Shown: in pieces, positions 1-6,825 of the stretch
Position numbering within the stretch: the first letter of the stretch is position 1
Layout of the letters: every line of letters begins with the position of its first letter
Assembly (NCBI GenBank): GCA_017989885.1
Contig: JAGNPA010000018.1
Span: 1 to 12,538, forward strand
DNA length: 12,538 nucleotides
Reading direction: 5' to 3'
Source of the DNA: Aquabacterium sp.
GTDB taxonomy: Bacteria; Pseudomonadota; Gammaproteobacteria; Burkholderiales; Burkholderiaceae_C
Translations under genes and position numbers: made by a program
Notes under the pieces: generated by a model
Seen by the model: the letters and a program-made list of their open reading frames with translations, nothing else
Told to the model about the DNA's origin: nothing
Database searches by the model: none

Positions 1-1295
1 ATCAGGGTCTTGCCGGTGCCGGCCGATCCCGTCAGCGTCACGAAGTCGCATTCCGGGTCCAGCAACAAGTTCAGCGCGAAGTTCTGCTCGCGGTTGCGGG
101 CGTTCACACCCCAGGCCGAGTGCTTGCTGTTGGCGTAGTCCTTGAGTGTGCGCAGCACGGCGCTCTTGCCCGTGATCTCGGTGACCTTGCCATACCAGGG
201 CGTCACGCCCGGGCTTTCCAGGTACACGAACTGGTTGACCATCAGCGTCGGCACGGCGGGGCCGGTGATGCGGTAGAAGGTGACGCCACCTTGCTGCCAG
301 CTCTCCATGCCCTTGGCGTGGCGCTCCCAGAAGTCGGCGGCCAGGGCCAGCACCCCGGTGTACAGCAGGTCGCCGTCTTCCAGGGTCTTGTCGTTGAAAT
401 AGTCTTCGGCGGTCAGGCCCAGTGCGCGGGCCTTGATGCGCATGTTGATGTCTTTGGACACCAGCACGACCTCGCGGCCATGGTGTTGCAGGCGCAGCGC
501 CTGGACCACGCCGAGGATCTGGTTGTCGGCCTTGCCCTGGGGCAGGCCGACGGGCAGCTCGACCGCCAGACCGGTGGTCTGGAAGTACAGCTTGCCCTTG
601 GCCTCGATGTGGCCGGTCTTGGCCAGCGCGATGCCCGAGGCGGGGTCCACCTGCTGGCGGGTGCTCAGGTCGGTGGCCAGGGTGTCCAGCTCACGGCTGA
701 CCTGGCGGGCGTTGCGCGCCACTTCGGTCATGCCCTTCTTGTGCCCGTCCAGCTCTTCGAGCGTGATCATGGGCAGGTAAATGTCGTGCTCGTCGAAACG
801 GAACAGCGACATCGGGTCGTGCAGCAGCACGTTGGTGTCGAGCACGAAGAGCTTGGCCGGGCCGCCCACATCACGCTTGCGGCGCACGCTCGGGCCGGTG
901 TGGCTCACGGGTGCGGCGGTCGGGCTGGGGCTGGTGGGCTTGGCGCCTGTGCTGCCAGTGCCCTTGTCGGCCACGATCGGCGCGGGTGCGGGGGCGACCG
1001 ACACCGGAGCCGCTGCGGGCGCTGTGGTCTTGCGGTTGCCCCGGCGTGCCGAGCGCGAGCCCTCGTTCACGGCGGCGGCCGGCGCAGCGGCAGGCGTCAT
1101 CGCGGGCTTGACCAGCTCAAGGGTGGGGGCCGGCGTCGGCGCGCTCAAGATCGCGGCCACATTCTGGCGCGCGCTGCCCGTGGGGGCCGACTTGGCGGGG
1201 GATTTGGCAGAGGTTTTGGCGGCTTTGGGCTGCGATGCGAAATCGACATCGGTCAGCATGTCAGCACGTTTGGTGGGCGGCTTGGGCAGGGGCAT
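1..1295 (-). CDS. PIN domain / PhoH-like ATPase, 3' part cut by window edge
   Basis: The gene enters from the left edge; 431 codons are visible. The start at 1295 gives an N-terminus MPLPKPPTKR, which I recall as typical of betaproteobacterial PhoH-like proteins. No good Shine-Dalgarno precedes it. Residues about 15-145 are a low-complexity Ala/Pro/Lys/Thr-rich, probably disordered, segment. A PIN domain follows from about residue 149, with the acidic motif LDTNVLLHDP (Asp153) and later LEELDGHKKG. The visible part ends in a Walker A loop, GSAGTGKT, at residues 423-430, the start of the PhoH ATPase domain, so roughly 130-150 residues are probably missing. This PIN-plus-PhoH layout resembles Bacillus YlaK rather than the short E. 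coli PhoH/PhoL. The family is linked to RNA cleavage or unwinding and, in some species, phosphate starvation; the substrate here is unknown. It is separated from bcp by terminators and so is probably its own transcription unit. The family call is secure and the role is not. Confidence 0.95.
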   Translation of the reverse strand, partial: MPLPKPPTKRADMLTDVDFASQPKAAKTSAKSPAKSAPTGSARQNVAAILSAPTPAPTLELVKPAMTPAAAPAAAVNEGSRSARRGNRKTTAPAAAPVSVAPAPAPIVADKGTGSTGAKPTSPSPTAAPVSHTGPSVRRKRDVGGPAKLFVLDTNVLLHDPMSLFRFDEHDIYLPMITLEELDGHKKGMTEVARNARQVSRELDTLATDLSTRQQVDPASGIALAKTGHIEAKGKLYFQTTGLAVELPVGLPQGKADNQILGVVQALRLQHHGREVVLVSKDINMRIKARALGLTAEDYFNDKTLEDGDLLYTGVLALAADFWERHAKGMESWQQGGVTFYRITGPAVPTLMVNQFVYLESPGVTPWYGKVTEITGKSAVLRTLKDYANSKHSAWGVNARNREQNFALNLLLDPECDFVTLTGSAGTGKTL

Positions 1296-1324
1296 GGTGC
1301 GGTCCGTGGCGAGGTTTCACAAAC

Positions 1325-1352
1325 AAAAAAGCCGCACAGGGCAGTGTGCGGC
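1325..1352 (-). terminator. Intrinsic-terminator-like hairpin just upstream of the phoH-like start; possible attenuator
   Basis: On the minus strand an 8-bp perfect stem (GCCGCACA at 1345-1352 and TGTGCGGC at 1331-1338) with a 6-base loop is followed at once by six T residues, then G and more T. This is the classic Rho-independent form. It ends only about 30 bases before the phoH-like ATG at 1295, leaving no room for a promoter between them. phoH transcripts must therefore read through it, which makes an attenuator or the 3' end of a short RNA the two likely roles. The structure is read directly from the sequence; the role is inferred. Confidence 0.75.
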
Positions 1353-1374
1353 CTTGAACGGTGCGATCAGGCGG

Positions 1375-1389
1375 GTGTGCGGCGCACAC
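1375..1389. repeat. 15-base palindrome sharing a 9-base repeat with the downstream hairpin
   Basis: The sequence GTGTGCG-G-CGCACAC is a perfect inverted repeat around a central base. Its left nine bases, GTGTGCGGC, recur exactly at 1344-1352 inside the terminator-like hairpin. In minus-strand RNA the arm at 1384-1389 (GUGUGC) can pair either with its own partner or with the same CGCACAC sequence in the 5' arm of the terminator. That pairing would block the terminator. It could equally be a DNA operator. Confidence 0.55.
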
Positions 1390-1450
1390 GCGGCGGATCG
1401 GGAGGATGACGGGTGACCGAGTTGCAAAAAGCTCAGGTTCATGAAAAAAG

Positions 1451-1456
1451 ATTATG
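1451..1456 (-). promoter_or_regulatory. Possible -10 box (CATAAT) for the phoH leader or a short RNA
   Basis: CATAAT on the minus strand matches five of six bases of the sigma-70 -10 consensus and stands out in a GC-rich stretch. I see no good -35 hexamer 15-18 bases upstream; the best is CTGCCT, three of six. Transcription would start near 1444, giving a leader of about 150 bases before phoH, or an RNA of about 115-120 bases if it ends at the 1325-1352 hairpin. Confidence 0.35.
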
Positions 1457-1554
1457 CACACTCTGCGGCACAGGCAGGGTGGGTGTGGCCCGAGTGGGCG
1501 TTTTGTCCGTGTCGCGCAACACTTGCCCCCGCGATCTGGCGTGAGGCAGGCATG

Positions 1555-1576
1555 AAAAAGCGCCCCGGAGGGCGCT
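1555..1576 (-). terminator. Rho-independent terminator of bcp
   Basis: On the minus strand a 7-bp perfect stem (AGCGCCC / GGGCGCT, arms 1570-1576 and 1559-1565) encloses a 4-base loop. The 3' arm is followed by a short T run covering 1555-1558. It lies about 30 bases past the bcp stop codon, the expected place for the end of that transcript. Confidence 0.8.
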
Positions 1577-1603
1577 GGTTCAGATGCGGTGCATCGTGAA
1601 GGA

Positions 1604-2083
1604 TCAGGCAGCTTCCTGCTTGAGGCCTTGCACGGCTTGCAGCACCTCTTCGACGTGACCGGCCACTTTCAGGCCGCGCCATTCTTCGCGAAGGATGCCG
1701 TCCGGGCCGATCAGGAAGGTCGAGCGCTCAATGCCCTTGACCTTCTTGCCGTACATGATCTTGTTCTTGACCACGCCGAACATGTGGCACAGTTTTTCTT
1801 CGGTGTCGGCAATCAGCTCGAAAGGCAGTTCCAGGTTCAGCTTGAACTTGTCATGCGAAACCAGGTTGTCGCGAGAAACGCCGAACACCACGGCTCCAGC
1901 CTTGACGAATTCCTTGTGCTTGTCGCGGAATTGCATGGCTTCGGTCGTGCATCCAGGGGTGTGGTCCTTCGGGTAGAAGTACAGCACCACGGTCTGTCCG
2001 ACAAAGCTCTGGGGTGTGAACTTCACGCCGCCTGTGGCGAGCGCTTCGAATTCCGGCAAAGGTTTGTTGAGGGCGGGTGTCAT
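1604..2083 (-). CDS. bcp: Peroxiredoxin of the Bcp/PrxQ family (thiol peroxidase)
   Basis: This 159-residue cytoplasmic enzyme reduces hydrogen peroxide and organic peroxides with electrons from thioredoxin or a similar donor. The motif YPKDHTPGCTTEAM carries the peroxidatic Cys45 with Pro38 and Thr42 of the PxxxTxxC active site. Position 50, which is the resolving Cys in E. coli Bcp, is Met here. The only other cysteine is Cys99, in EEKLCHMFGV, at the same position as E. coli Cys99. The protein may therefore work as a 1-Cys type or use Cys99. The start at 2083 gives the usual family length of 156-160 residues. The frame stays open to 2191, but the extra 36 residues resemble nothing in the family and cross the likely promoter. 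A terminator follows at 1555-1576. Confidence 0.97.
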   Translation of the reverse strand: MTPALNKPLPEFEALATGGVKFTPQSFVGQTVVLYFYPKDHTPGCTTEAMQFRDKHKEFVKAGAVVFGVSRDNLVSHDKFKLNLELPFELIADTEEKLCHMFGVVKNKIMYGKKVKGIERSTFLIGPDGILREEWRGLKVAGHVEEVLQAVQGLKQEAA

Positions 2084-2122
2084 GTTGTAGTGATCAGCTG
2101 CCTGCGTGAAAAGTAGCCGCCT

Positions 2123-2128
2123 ATTATA
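2123..2128 (-). promoter_or_regulatory. bcp: -10 box (TATAAT) of the bcp promoter
   Basis: A perfect TATAAT on the minus strand lies in an AT-rich island, 39 bases before the bcp ATG, predicting a leader of about 30-35 bases. No consensus -35 sits at 16-18 bases; TTTACA at 2150-2155 is 21 bases away. The region upstream has two short palindromes, TACGTA (2132-2137) and TACATGTA (2146-2153), which might serve an activator or repressor. I do not recognise an OxyR-type site. Confidence 0.6.
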
Positions 2129-2197
2129 AAGTACGTATCCATTGCTACATGTAAAGTCACCCGTTTGGGCTGAATGCCCGCCGTTTGACAATCAGGG

Positions 2198-2572
2198 TCA
2201 AGCGTGCACCAGCAGGGCGGCCATCACGCGGCGCCCTTCGGCAGCCAGCACGTTGTAGGTGCGGCAGGCGGCTGCCGTGTCCATGGTTTCGACCCCGATG
2301 CGGGCGGCCATCAGGCTGCGCAGCAGGGCCGGATGCGGAAAACGCAGGCGCGGACCGCTGCCGAAAATCACCACCTCGGGGGCGGCGGCCACAATGTCGG
2401 CAAAGTGGGCTTCCTGCAGCTCGTCGATCGAGGCCACCGGCCAGTCCTGAACCGGCCCGACATGCGACACCAGGATGCTGTGCGCGAAACTTTCGCCGTT
2501 GACGGACACGGCATCCACGGTGCAGGCATTGATCACATTGACGCCTTCGGCGCGGTCGGCATGCAGTTTCAT
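2198..2572 (-). CDS. Mth938-like (DUF498) domain protein
   Basis: This 124-residue protein is a single Mth938-like domain, the family that includes archaeal Mth938, Xanthomonas Xcc1710 and the mitochondrial complex I assembly factor NDUFAF3. The diagnostic part is the second half: VVIFGSGPRLRFP at about residues 68-80, then ALLRSLMAARIGVETMDT and AACRTYNVLAAEGRRV, which closely match bacterial members. There is no signal peptide or membrane segment, so it should be cytosolic. The molecular function in bacteria is not established. The gene is divergent from alaA across a gap of about 110 bases. bcp lies 114 bases downstream and appears to have its own promoter. The ATG at 2572 is the only sensible start, though its Shine-Dalgarno is poor. 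Confidence 0.92.
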   Translation of the reverse strand: MKLHADRAEGVNVINACTVDAVSVNGESFAHSILVSHVGPVQDWPVASIDELQEAHFADIVAAAPEVVIFGSGPRLRFPHPALLRSLMAARIGVETMDTAAACRTYNVLAAEGRRVMAALLVHA

Positions 2573-2642
2573 GACAGGAATGGCTCGGAAAAGCCCGCGT
2601 TCGCCGTGCGAAGCAGGGCGTCCGGGAGTGGGCGGGTGTGGT

Positions 2643-2651
2643 TAAATTCTA
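2643..2651. promoter_or_regulatory. AT-rich core of the divergent Mth938-like / alaA promoter region
   Basis: The only AT-rich patch in the roughly 110-base divergent gap contains TAGAAT on the minus strand (2646-2651, five of six to the -10 consensus) and TAAATT on the plus strand (2643-2648). No matching -35 hexamer is visible for either. One or both divergent genes probably start transcription here, but the sequence alone does not prove which. Confidence 0.3.
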
Positions 2652-2675
2652 GCTTTCCCTCATTTCGTCCGCTGT

Positions 2676-2679
2676 GGAG
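2676..2679 (+). promoter_or_regulatory. alaA: Shine-Dalgarno GGAG that favours a TTG start for alaA
   Basis: GGAG lies six bases before the TTG at 2686, a normal spacing. An in-frame GTG at 2674 overlaps this element and has no Shine-Dalgarno of its own. The protein from TTG begins M-K-P-I-x-K-S-S-K-L, matching the family N-terminus (E. coli AlaA begins MSPIEKSSKL). Confidence 0.6.
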
Positions 2680-2685
2680 CCCGTT

Positions 2686-3921
2686 TTGAAACCCATCGCC
2701 AAGTCCAGCAAACTCGCCAACGTCTGTTATGACATCCGTGGGCCCGTGCTGGAGAAGGCGCGCCAGATGGAAGAAGACGGCCACAAGATCATCAAGCTCA
2801 ACATCGGCAACCTGGCCGTGTTCGGGCTGGAGCCGCCAGACGAGATCGTGCAGGACATGATCCGCAACCTGGCTGGCGCCGCTGGTTACACCGACTCCAA
2901 GGGCCTGTTTGCCCCGCGCAAGTCGGTGGTGCACTACTGCCAGGAAAAGGGCATCCAGGGCGTCACGGTCGATGACGTCTACCTGGGCAACGGCGCCTCC
3001 GAGCTGATCGTGATGGCCCTCAACGCCTTGCTCAACGAAGACGACGAGGTGCTGCTGCCCGCGCCCGACTACCCGCTCTACACGGCGGCGGTTTCGCTGT
3101 CCGGTGGCCGTCCGGTTCACTACATCTGCGACGAGCAGGCCGACTGGAACCCCGACATTGCCGACATCCGCGCCAAGATCACGCCGCGCACCAAGGCCAT
3201 CGTCGTCATCAACCCGAACAACCCGACGGGTGCCCTCTACCCCGACAGCCTGTTGAAAGAGATCATCCAGGTGGCCCGGGAGCACCAGCTCATCGTGCTG
3301 GCCGACGAGATCTACGACAAGACCCTGTTCGACGGCAACACGCACACCTCGATGGCCTCGCTGGCCGAAGACGTGCTGTTCCTGACCTTCAACGGCCTGA
3401 GCAAGAACTACCGCTCGTGCGGCTACCGCGCCGGCTGGATGGTGGTCTCGGGCGAGAAGCGCCACGCCAAGGACTACATCGAAGGCCTGAACATGCTGGC
3501 CTCGATGCGCCTGTGCGCCAACACGCCCGGTCAGCTCGCGATTCAGACCGCGCTGGGCGGCTACCAGAGCATCAAGGACCTGGTCGCGCCCACGGGCCGC
3601 CTGTGCAAGCAGCGCGACCTGGCCTACGAGATGCTCAACAAGATCCCGGGCGTCAGCGTGGTCAAGCCCAAGGGGGCGCTCTACATGTTCCCGCGACTGG
3701 ACCCCAAGATGTACCCCATCGCCGACGACCAGCAGTTTGCCTACGAGTTGCTGGCCGAAGAAAAAGTGCTGATCGTGCAAGGCACGGGCTTCAACTGGCC
3801 GCATCCCGACCACTTCCGCCTGGTGTTCCTGCCCAACAGCGACGATCTGGCCGAGGCGATCAACCGCATTGCCCGCTTCCTGGAAGGCTATCGCAAGCGT
3901 CACGGCACGGCGGCGGCCTGA
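2686..3921 (+). CDS. alaA: Alanine aminotransferase (glutamate-pyruvate), AlaA type
   Basis: A class I/II PLP-dependent aminotransferase that transfers the amino group of glutamate to pyruvate to make alanine, in the cytoplasm. From the TTG start it has 411 residues, against 405 in E. coli AlaA, and the two are similar along the whole length. Visible landmarks are SKLANVCYDIRGPVLEKA at the N-terminus, GNGASELIV, NPNNPTGALY (from Asn176), LADEIYD with Asp207 and Tyr210 for the cofactor, the Schiff-base Lys240 in FNGLSKNYRS, and Arg378 in HFRLVFLP for the substrate carboxylate. All key residues are present. It lies 96 bases upstream of hom in the same direction with no terminator between, so co-transcription is possible. 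AlaA and AlaC overlap in activity; the N-terminal signature favours AlaA. Confidence 0.93.
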   Translation: MKPIAKSSKLANVCYDIRGPVLEKARQMEEDGHKIIKLNIGNLAVFGLEPPDEIVQDMIRNLAGAAGYTDSKGLFAPRKSVVHYCQEKGIQGVTVDDVYLGNGASELIVMALNALLNEDDEVLLPAPDYPLYTAAVSLSGGRPVHYICDEQADWNPDIADIRAKITPRTKAIVVINPNNPTGALYPDSLLKEIIQVAREHQLIVLADEIYDKTLFDGNTHTSMASLAEDVLFLTFNGLSKNYRSCGYRAGWMVVSGEKRHAKDYIEGLNMLASMRLCANTPGQLAIQTALGGYQSIKDLVAPTGRLCKQRDLAYEMLNKIPGVSVVKPKGALYMFPRLDPKMYPIADDQQFAYELLAEEKVLIVQGTGFNWPHPDHFRLVFLPNSDDLAEAINRIARFLEGYRKRHGTAAA

Positions 3922-4017
3922 GCCGGTGCCTGAGCGGCGAGTTCCACCCCCCAATTTCCCCATTTTGAACACGTCACGCCGCCCACGAGGTGGCGCGCAC
4001 CGAGAGTAGAGAATCCT

Positions 4018-5355
4018 ATGAGCCAAGAACAACTGCGTCCCGTCAAAGTCGGCCTGCTGGGCATCGGTACGGTCGGTGGTGGCACCTTCACGGTGCTGAG
4101 CCGCAACCAGGAAGAGATCCGCCGCCGCGCGGGCCGTGGCATCGAGATCGCCATGGTGGCCGACCTCAACACCGAGCGCGCCAAGGAAGTGGTGGGCGAC
4201 GCCGCCCAGGTGGTGGCCGATGCACGCGCCGTGATCGCCAACCCCGAGATCGACGTGGTGGTGGAGCTGATCGGCGGCTACGGCATCGCCAAGGCCTTGG
4301 TGCTGGAAGCGATTGCCGCTGGCAAGCACGTGGTCACCGCCAACAAGGCCCTGCTGGCCGTGCATGGCACCGAGATTTTTGCCGCCGCCCGCGACAAGGG
4401 CGTGATGGTGGCGTTTGAAGCCGCCGTGGCCGGTGGCATCCCCATCATCAAGGCCCTGCGTGAAGGCCTGACCGCCAACGAGATCCAGTGGGTGGCCGGC
4501 ATCATCAACGGCACCACCAACTTCATCTTGTCCGAAATGCGTGACAAGGGCCTGGACTTCGACGTGGTGCTCAAGGAAGCCCAGCGTCTGGGTTACGCCG
4601 AAGCCGACCCCACCTTCGACATCGAAGGTGTGGACGCCGCCCACAAGGCCACGCTGCTGAGCGCCATCGCCTTTGGCGTGCCCGTGCAGTTCGACAAGGC
4701 CCACGTGGAAGGCATCACCAAGCTGTCGGCCACCGACATCAAGTACGCCGAGCAACTGGGCTACCGCATCAAGCTGCTGGGCATCGCCCGCCGCCGCGAC
4801 AACGGCATCGAGCTGCGCACCCACCCGACCCTGGTGCCGATGCGCCGCCTGATCGCCAACGTGGAAGGCGCCATGAACGCCGTGCTGGTGCAGGGCGATG
4901 CCGTGGGCACGACCATGTACTACGGCAAGGGTGCGGGCTCAGAGCCCACCGCCTCGGCCGTGATCGCCGACCTGGTGGACATCGCCCGCCAGATCGACGC
5001 GCCTGCGGGTTCGCGTGTGCCGGCCCTGGGCTTCCAGTCCAACCAGCTGTCCAACCTGCCGATCCTGCCGATCGACGAGGTCATCACCGCCTTCTACCTG
5101 CGCCTGCGCGTGGCCGACCAGACCGGCGTGCTGGCCAAGATCACCAGCATCCTGGCCGACCAGGGCATCAGCATCGACGCGGTCATCCAGCGTGAGGCCG
5201 ACGAGGTCAGCGGTGAAGGCGGCAACCAGACCGACCTGATGATCCTGACCCACGACACCAAGGAAGGCGCCATGAACAAGGCCCTGACCGCGATGCAGGC
5301 CCTGCCGACCGTGCTGGCCCCGATCGTCAAGCTGCGCAAGGAAGAGTTGGCATGA
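4018..5355 (+). CDS. hom: Homoserine dehydrogenase with C-terminal ACT domain
   Basis: Reduces aspartate-semialdehyde to homoserine with NAD(P)H, the branch point to threonine and methionine. The 445 residues start with a Rossmann motif GLLGIGTVGGG (Gly15, Gly17, Gly20). The catalytic region EADPTFDIEGVDAAHK carries Asp206 and Lys210, spaced like yeast Asp219/Lys223. A C-terminal ACT domain (about 360-445, starting YLRLRVADQTGVLAKI) suggests allosteric inhibition by threonine, as in other ACT-bearing homologues. There is no aspartokinase fused to it, unlike E. coli ThrA and MetL. The ATG at 4018 has only a weak purine-rich region before it. The last bases overlap the thrC start as ATGA. The 96 bases before the gene show no leader peptide or attenuator and only a 4-bp hairpin. 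Confidence 0.97.
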   Translation: MSQEQLRPVKVGLLGIGTVGGGTFTVLSRNQEEIRRRAGRGIEIAMVADLNTERAKEVVGDAAQVVADARAVIANPEIDVVVELIGGYGIAKALVLEAIAAGKHVVTANKALLAVHGTEIFAAARDKGVMVAFEAAVAGGIPIIKALREGLTANEIQWVAGIINGTTNFILSEMRDKGLDFDVVLKEAQRLGYAEADPTFDIEGVDAAHKATLLSAIAFGVPVQFDKAHVEGITKLSATDIKYAEQLGYRIKLLGIARRRDNGIELRTHPTLVPMRRLIANVEGAMNAVLVQGDAVGTTMYYGKGAGSEPTASAVIADLVDIARQIDAPAGSRVPALGFQSNQLSNLPILPIDEVITAFYLRLRVADQTGVLAKITSILADQGISIDAVIQREADEVSGEGGNQTDLMILTHDTKEGAMNKALTAMQALPTVLAPIVKLRKEELA

Positions 5356-6773
5356 AATACATCAGCACCCGCGGCGACCAGACCGAGCGCCACTTCTGCG
5401 AAATCCTGCTCGAAGGCCTGGCGCCGGACGGCGGCCTGTACCTGCCCACGTCCTACCCGAAGGTGGACGACGCCACGCTGAGCAAGTGGCGCGGCCTGAG
5501 CTACGCAGAGCTGGCGTTCGAGGTGCTGTCGCTCTACATCGACGATATCCCCGCCGCCGACCTCAAGGACATCACCGCCCGCACCTACAACAAGGCGGTG
5601 TACGGCTTTGACGAGATCACGCCCCTGAAGCCGCTGGAGCCGGGGCTGGCGCTGCAAGCCCTGTCCAACGGCCCCACGCTGGCCTTCAAGGACATGGCCA
5701 TGCAGTTGCTGGGCAACCTGTTCGAGTACGAACTGGGCCGCCGTGGTGAGCAGCTCAACATCCTGGGCGCCACCTCGGGCGACACGGGCAGTGCGGCCGA
5801 ATACGCCATGCGTGGCAAGAAGGGCGTGCGCGTCTTCATGCTCTCGCCCCATGGCCGCATGAGCGCCTTCCAGCAGGCCCAGATGTTCAGCCTGCAGGAC
5901 CCCAACATCCACAACCTGGCGGTGGAAGGCGTGTTCGACGACGCGCAGGACATCGTCAAGGCCGTCTCCAACGACCTCGAGTTCAAGCGCAAGTACAAGA
6001 TCGGCACGGTCAACTCGATCAACTGGGCCCGCCTGCTGGCCCAGGTCGTGTACTACTTCGCCGGCTACTTCTACGCCACCAAGTCGAATGCCGAGAAGGT
6101 CAGCTTCACGGTGCCGTCGGGCAACTTCGGCAACGTCTGCGCCGGCCATGTGGCCCGCATGATGGGCCTGCCCATCGAGCAGCTGGTCGTGGCTACCAAC
6201 GAGAACAACGTGCTCGACGAGTTCTTCCGCACCGGCAGCTACCGCGTGCGTGGCAGCGCCGAGACGTACGAAACCTCGTCGCCCTCGATGGACATCTCCA
6301 AGGCCTCGAACTTCGAGCGCTTCGTGTTCGACCTGCTGGGCCGTGACGGCGCGCGCGTGAAGGCGCTGTTCAAGGACGCCATCGAGCAGCAGGGCGAGTT
6401 CCACCTGTCGGCCGACGAGTTCGCCAAGGTGGCGAGCTACGGTTTCGTCTCGGGCACCAGCAAGCACAGCGACCGCCTGGCCACCATCAAGGACACCTTC
6501 GAGCGTTTCGGCGTGATGATCGACACCCACACGGCCGACGGCCTGAAGGTGGCGCGCGAGCACGTCAAGGCGGGCGTCCCCATGCTGGTGCTGGAAACCG
6601 CCTTGCCGGCCAAGTTTGCCGAGACCATCGTCGAAGCGACCGGTCGTCAGCCGGAGCGTCCGCACTGGATTCAGGGCCTGGACGGTCTGGAAGACCTGCC
6701 CAAGCGCTTTGTGGTCGTGCCCAACCACACCCAGACGGTGAAGGACTACATCGTCCAGCACTGCAACGACTGA
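5352..6773 (+). CDS. thrC: Threonine synthase
   Basis: Converts O-phosphohomoserine to threonine and phosphate, the last step of threonine synthesis, using PLP. The 473 residues fit the longer proteobacterial/fungal threonine synthase type. The N-terminus MKYISTRGDQTERHFCEILL is typical. The cofactor lysine is Lys113 in LAFKDMAMQLLG. GATSGDTGSAA and the phosphate-cradle SGNFGNVCAGH follow, then VATNENNVLDEFF and SSPSMDISKASNFERF. The start overlaps the hom stop by four bases (ATGA), with GGAAGAG inside the end of hom as ribosome binding site, so the two genes should be translationally coupled. Homoserine kinase, needed between them, is not in this window. No terminator is evident in the 52 bases before moeA. 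Confidence 0.98.
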   Translation: MKYISTRGDQTERHFCEILLEGLAPDGGLYLPTSYPKVDDATLSKWRGLSYAELAFEVLSLYIDDIPAADLKDITARTYNKAVYGFDEITPLKPLEPGLALQALSNGPTLAFKDMAMQLLGNLFEYELGRRGEQLNILGATSGDTGSAAEYAMRGKKGVRVFMLSPHGRMSAFQQAQMFSLQDPNIHNLAVEGVFDDAQDIVKAVSNDLEFKRKYKIGTVNSINWARLLAQVVYYFAGYFYATKSNAEKVSFTVPSGNFGNVCAGHVARMMGLPIEQLVVATNENNVLDEFFRTGSYRVRGSAETYETSSPSMDISKASNFERFVFDLLGRDGARVKALFKDAIEQQGEFHLSADEFAKVASYGFVSGTSKHSDRLATIKDTFERFGVMIDTHTADGLKVAREHVKAGVPMLVLETALPAKFAETIVEATGRQPERPHWIQGLDGLEDLPKRFVVVPNHTQTVKDYIVQHCND

Positions 6774-6825
6774 GCGCGTTTTTCACGAAGCGATCAATGT
6801 CCCGGTTCTCTGCAGGAGTGGCGCC

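Larger units (their letters stand above)
1296..1603. other. 308-base gene-free stretch between the phoH-like gene and bcp
   Basis: I find no convincing protein gene here. On the minus strand it holds, in transcription order, the bcp terminator (1555-1576), a possible -10 box (1451-1456), a 15-base palindrome (1375-1389) and a second terminator-like hairpin (1325-1352). The remainder is GC-rich and shows no tRNA-like or repeat structure. The short open frames crossing it lack ribosome binding sites and have no recognisable product. Confidence 0.8.

Noticed and set aside
120..1409. A 429-codon plus-strand open frame
   Set aside because: It is antisense to the PIN-PhoH gene, whose PIN motif and P-loop are clear on the other strand.
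1317..1442. A 41-codon minus-strand frame in the phoH leader as an attenuator leader peptide
   Set aside because: It has no ribosome binding site and no run of regulatory codons, and it runs through the terminator hairpin. The predicted transcript start lies almost on its ATG, so a leaderless reading cannot be fully excluded.
2084..2191. N-terminal extension of Bcp to an upstream ATG at 2191
   Set aside because: The extra 36 residues match nothing in the family, and the TATAAT box lies inside the extension.
2161..2197. Hairpin GGGC-tgaat-GCCC after the Mth938-like gene as a terminator
   Set aside because: The stem is four pairs with no T-run on the minus strand.
3922..4017. Threonine attenuator or separate promoter in the gap before hom
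   Set aside because: There is no Thr/Ile-rich leader peptide, no strong hairpin with a T-run and no convincing -35/-10 pair. A TTGAAC near 3965 has no partner at proper distance.
2569..4824. A 751-codon open frame on the minus strand opposite alaA and hom
   Set aside because: It is a by-product of GC-rich codon use. The opposite strand carries complete, recognisable enzymes, while this frame is His/Gly/Val/Gln-rich with no known domain.
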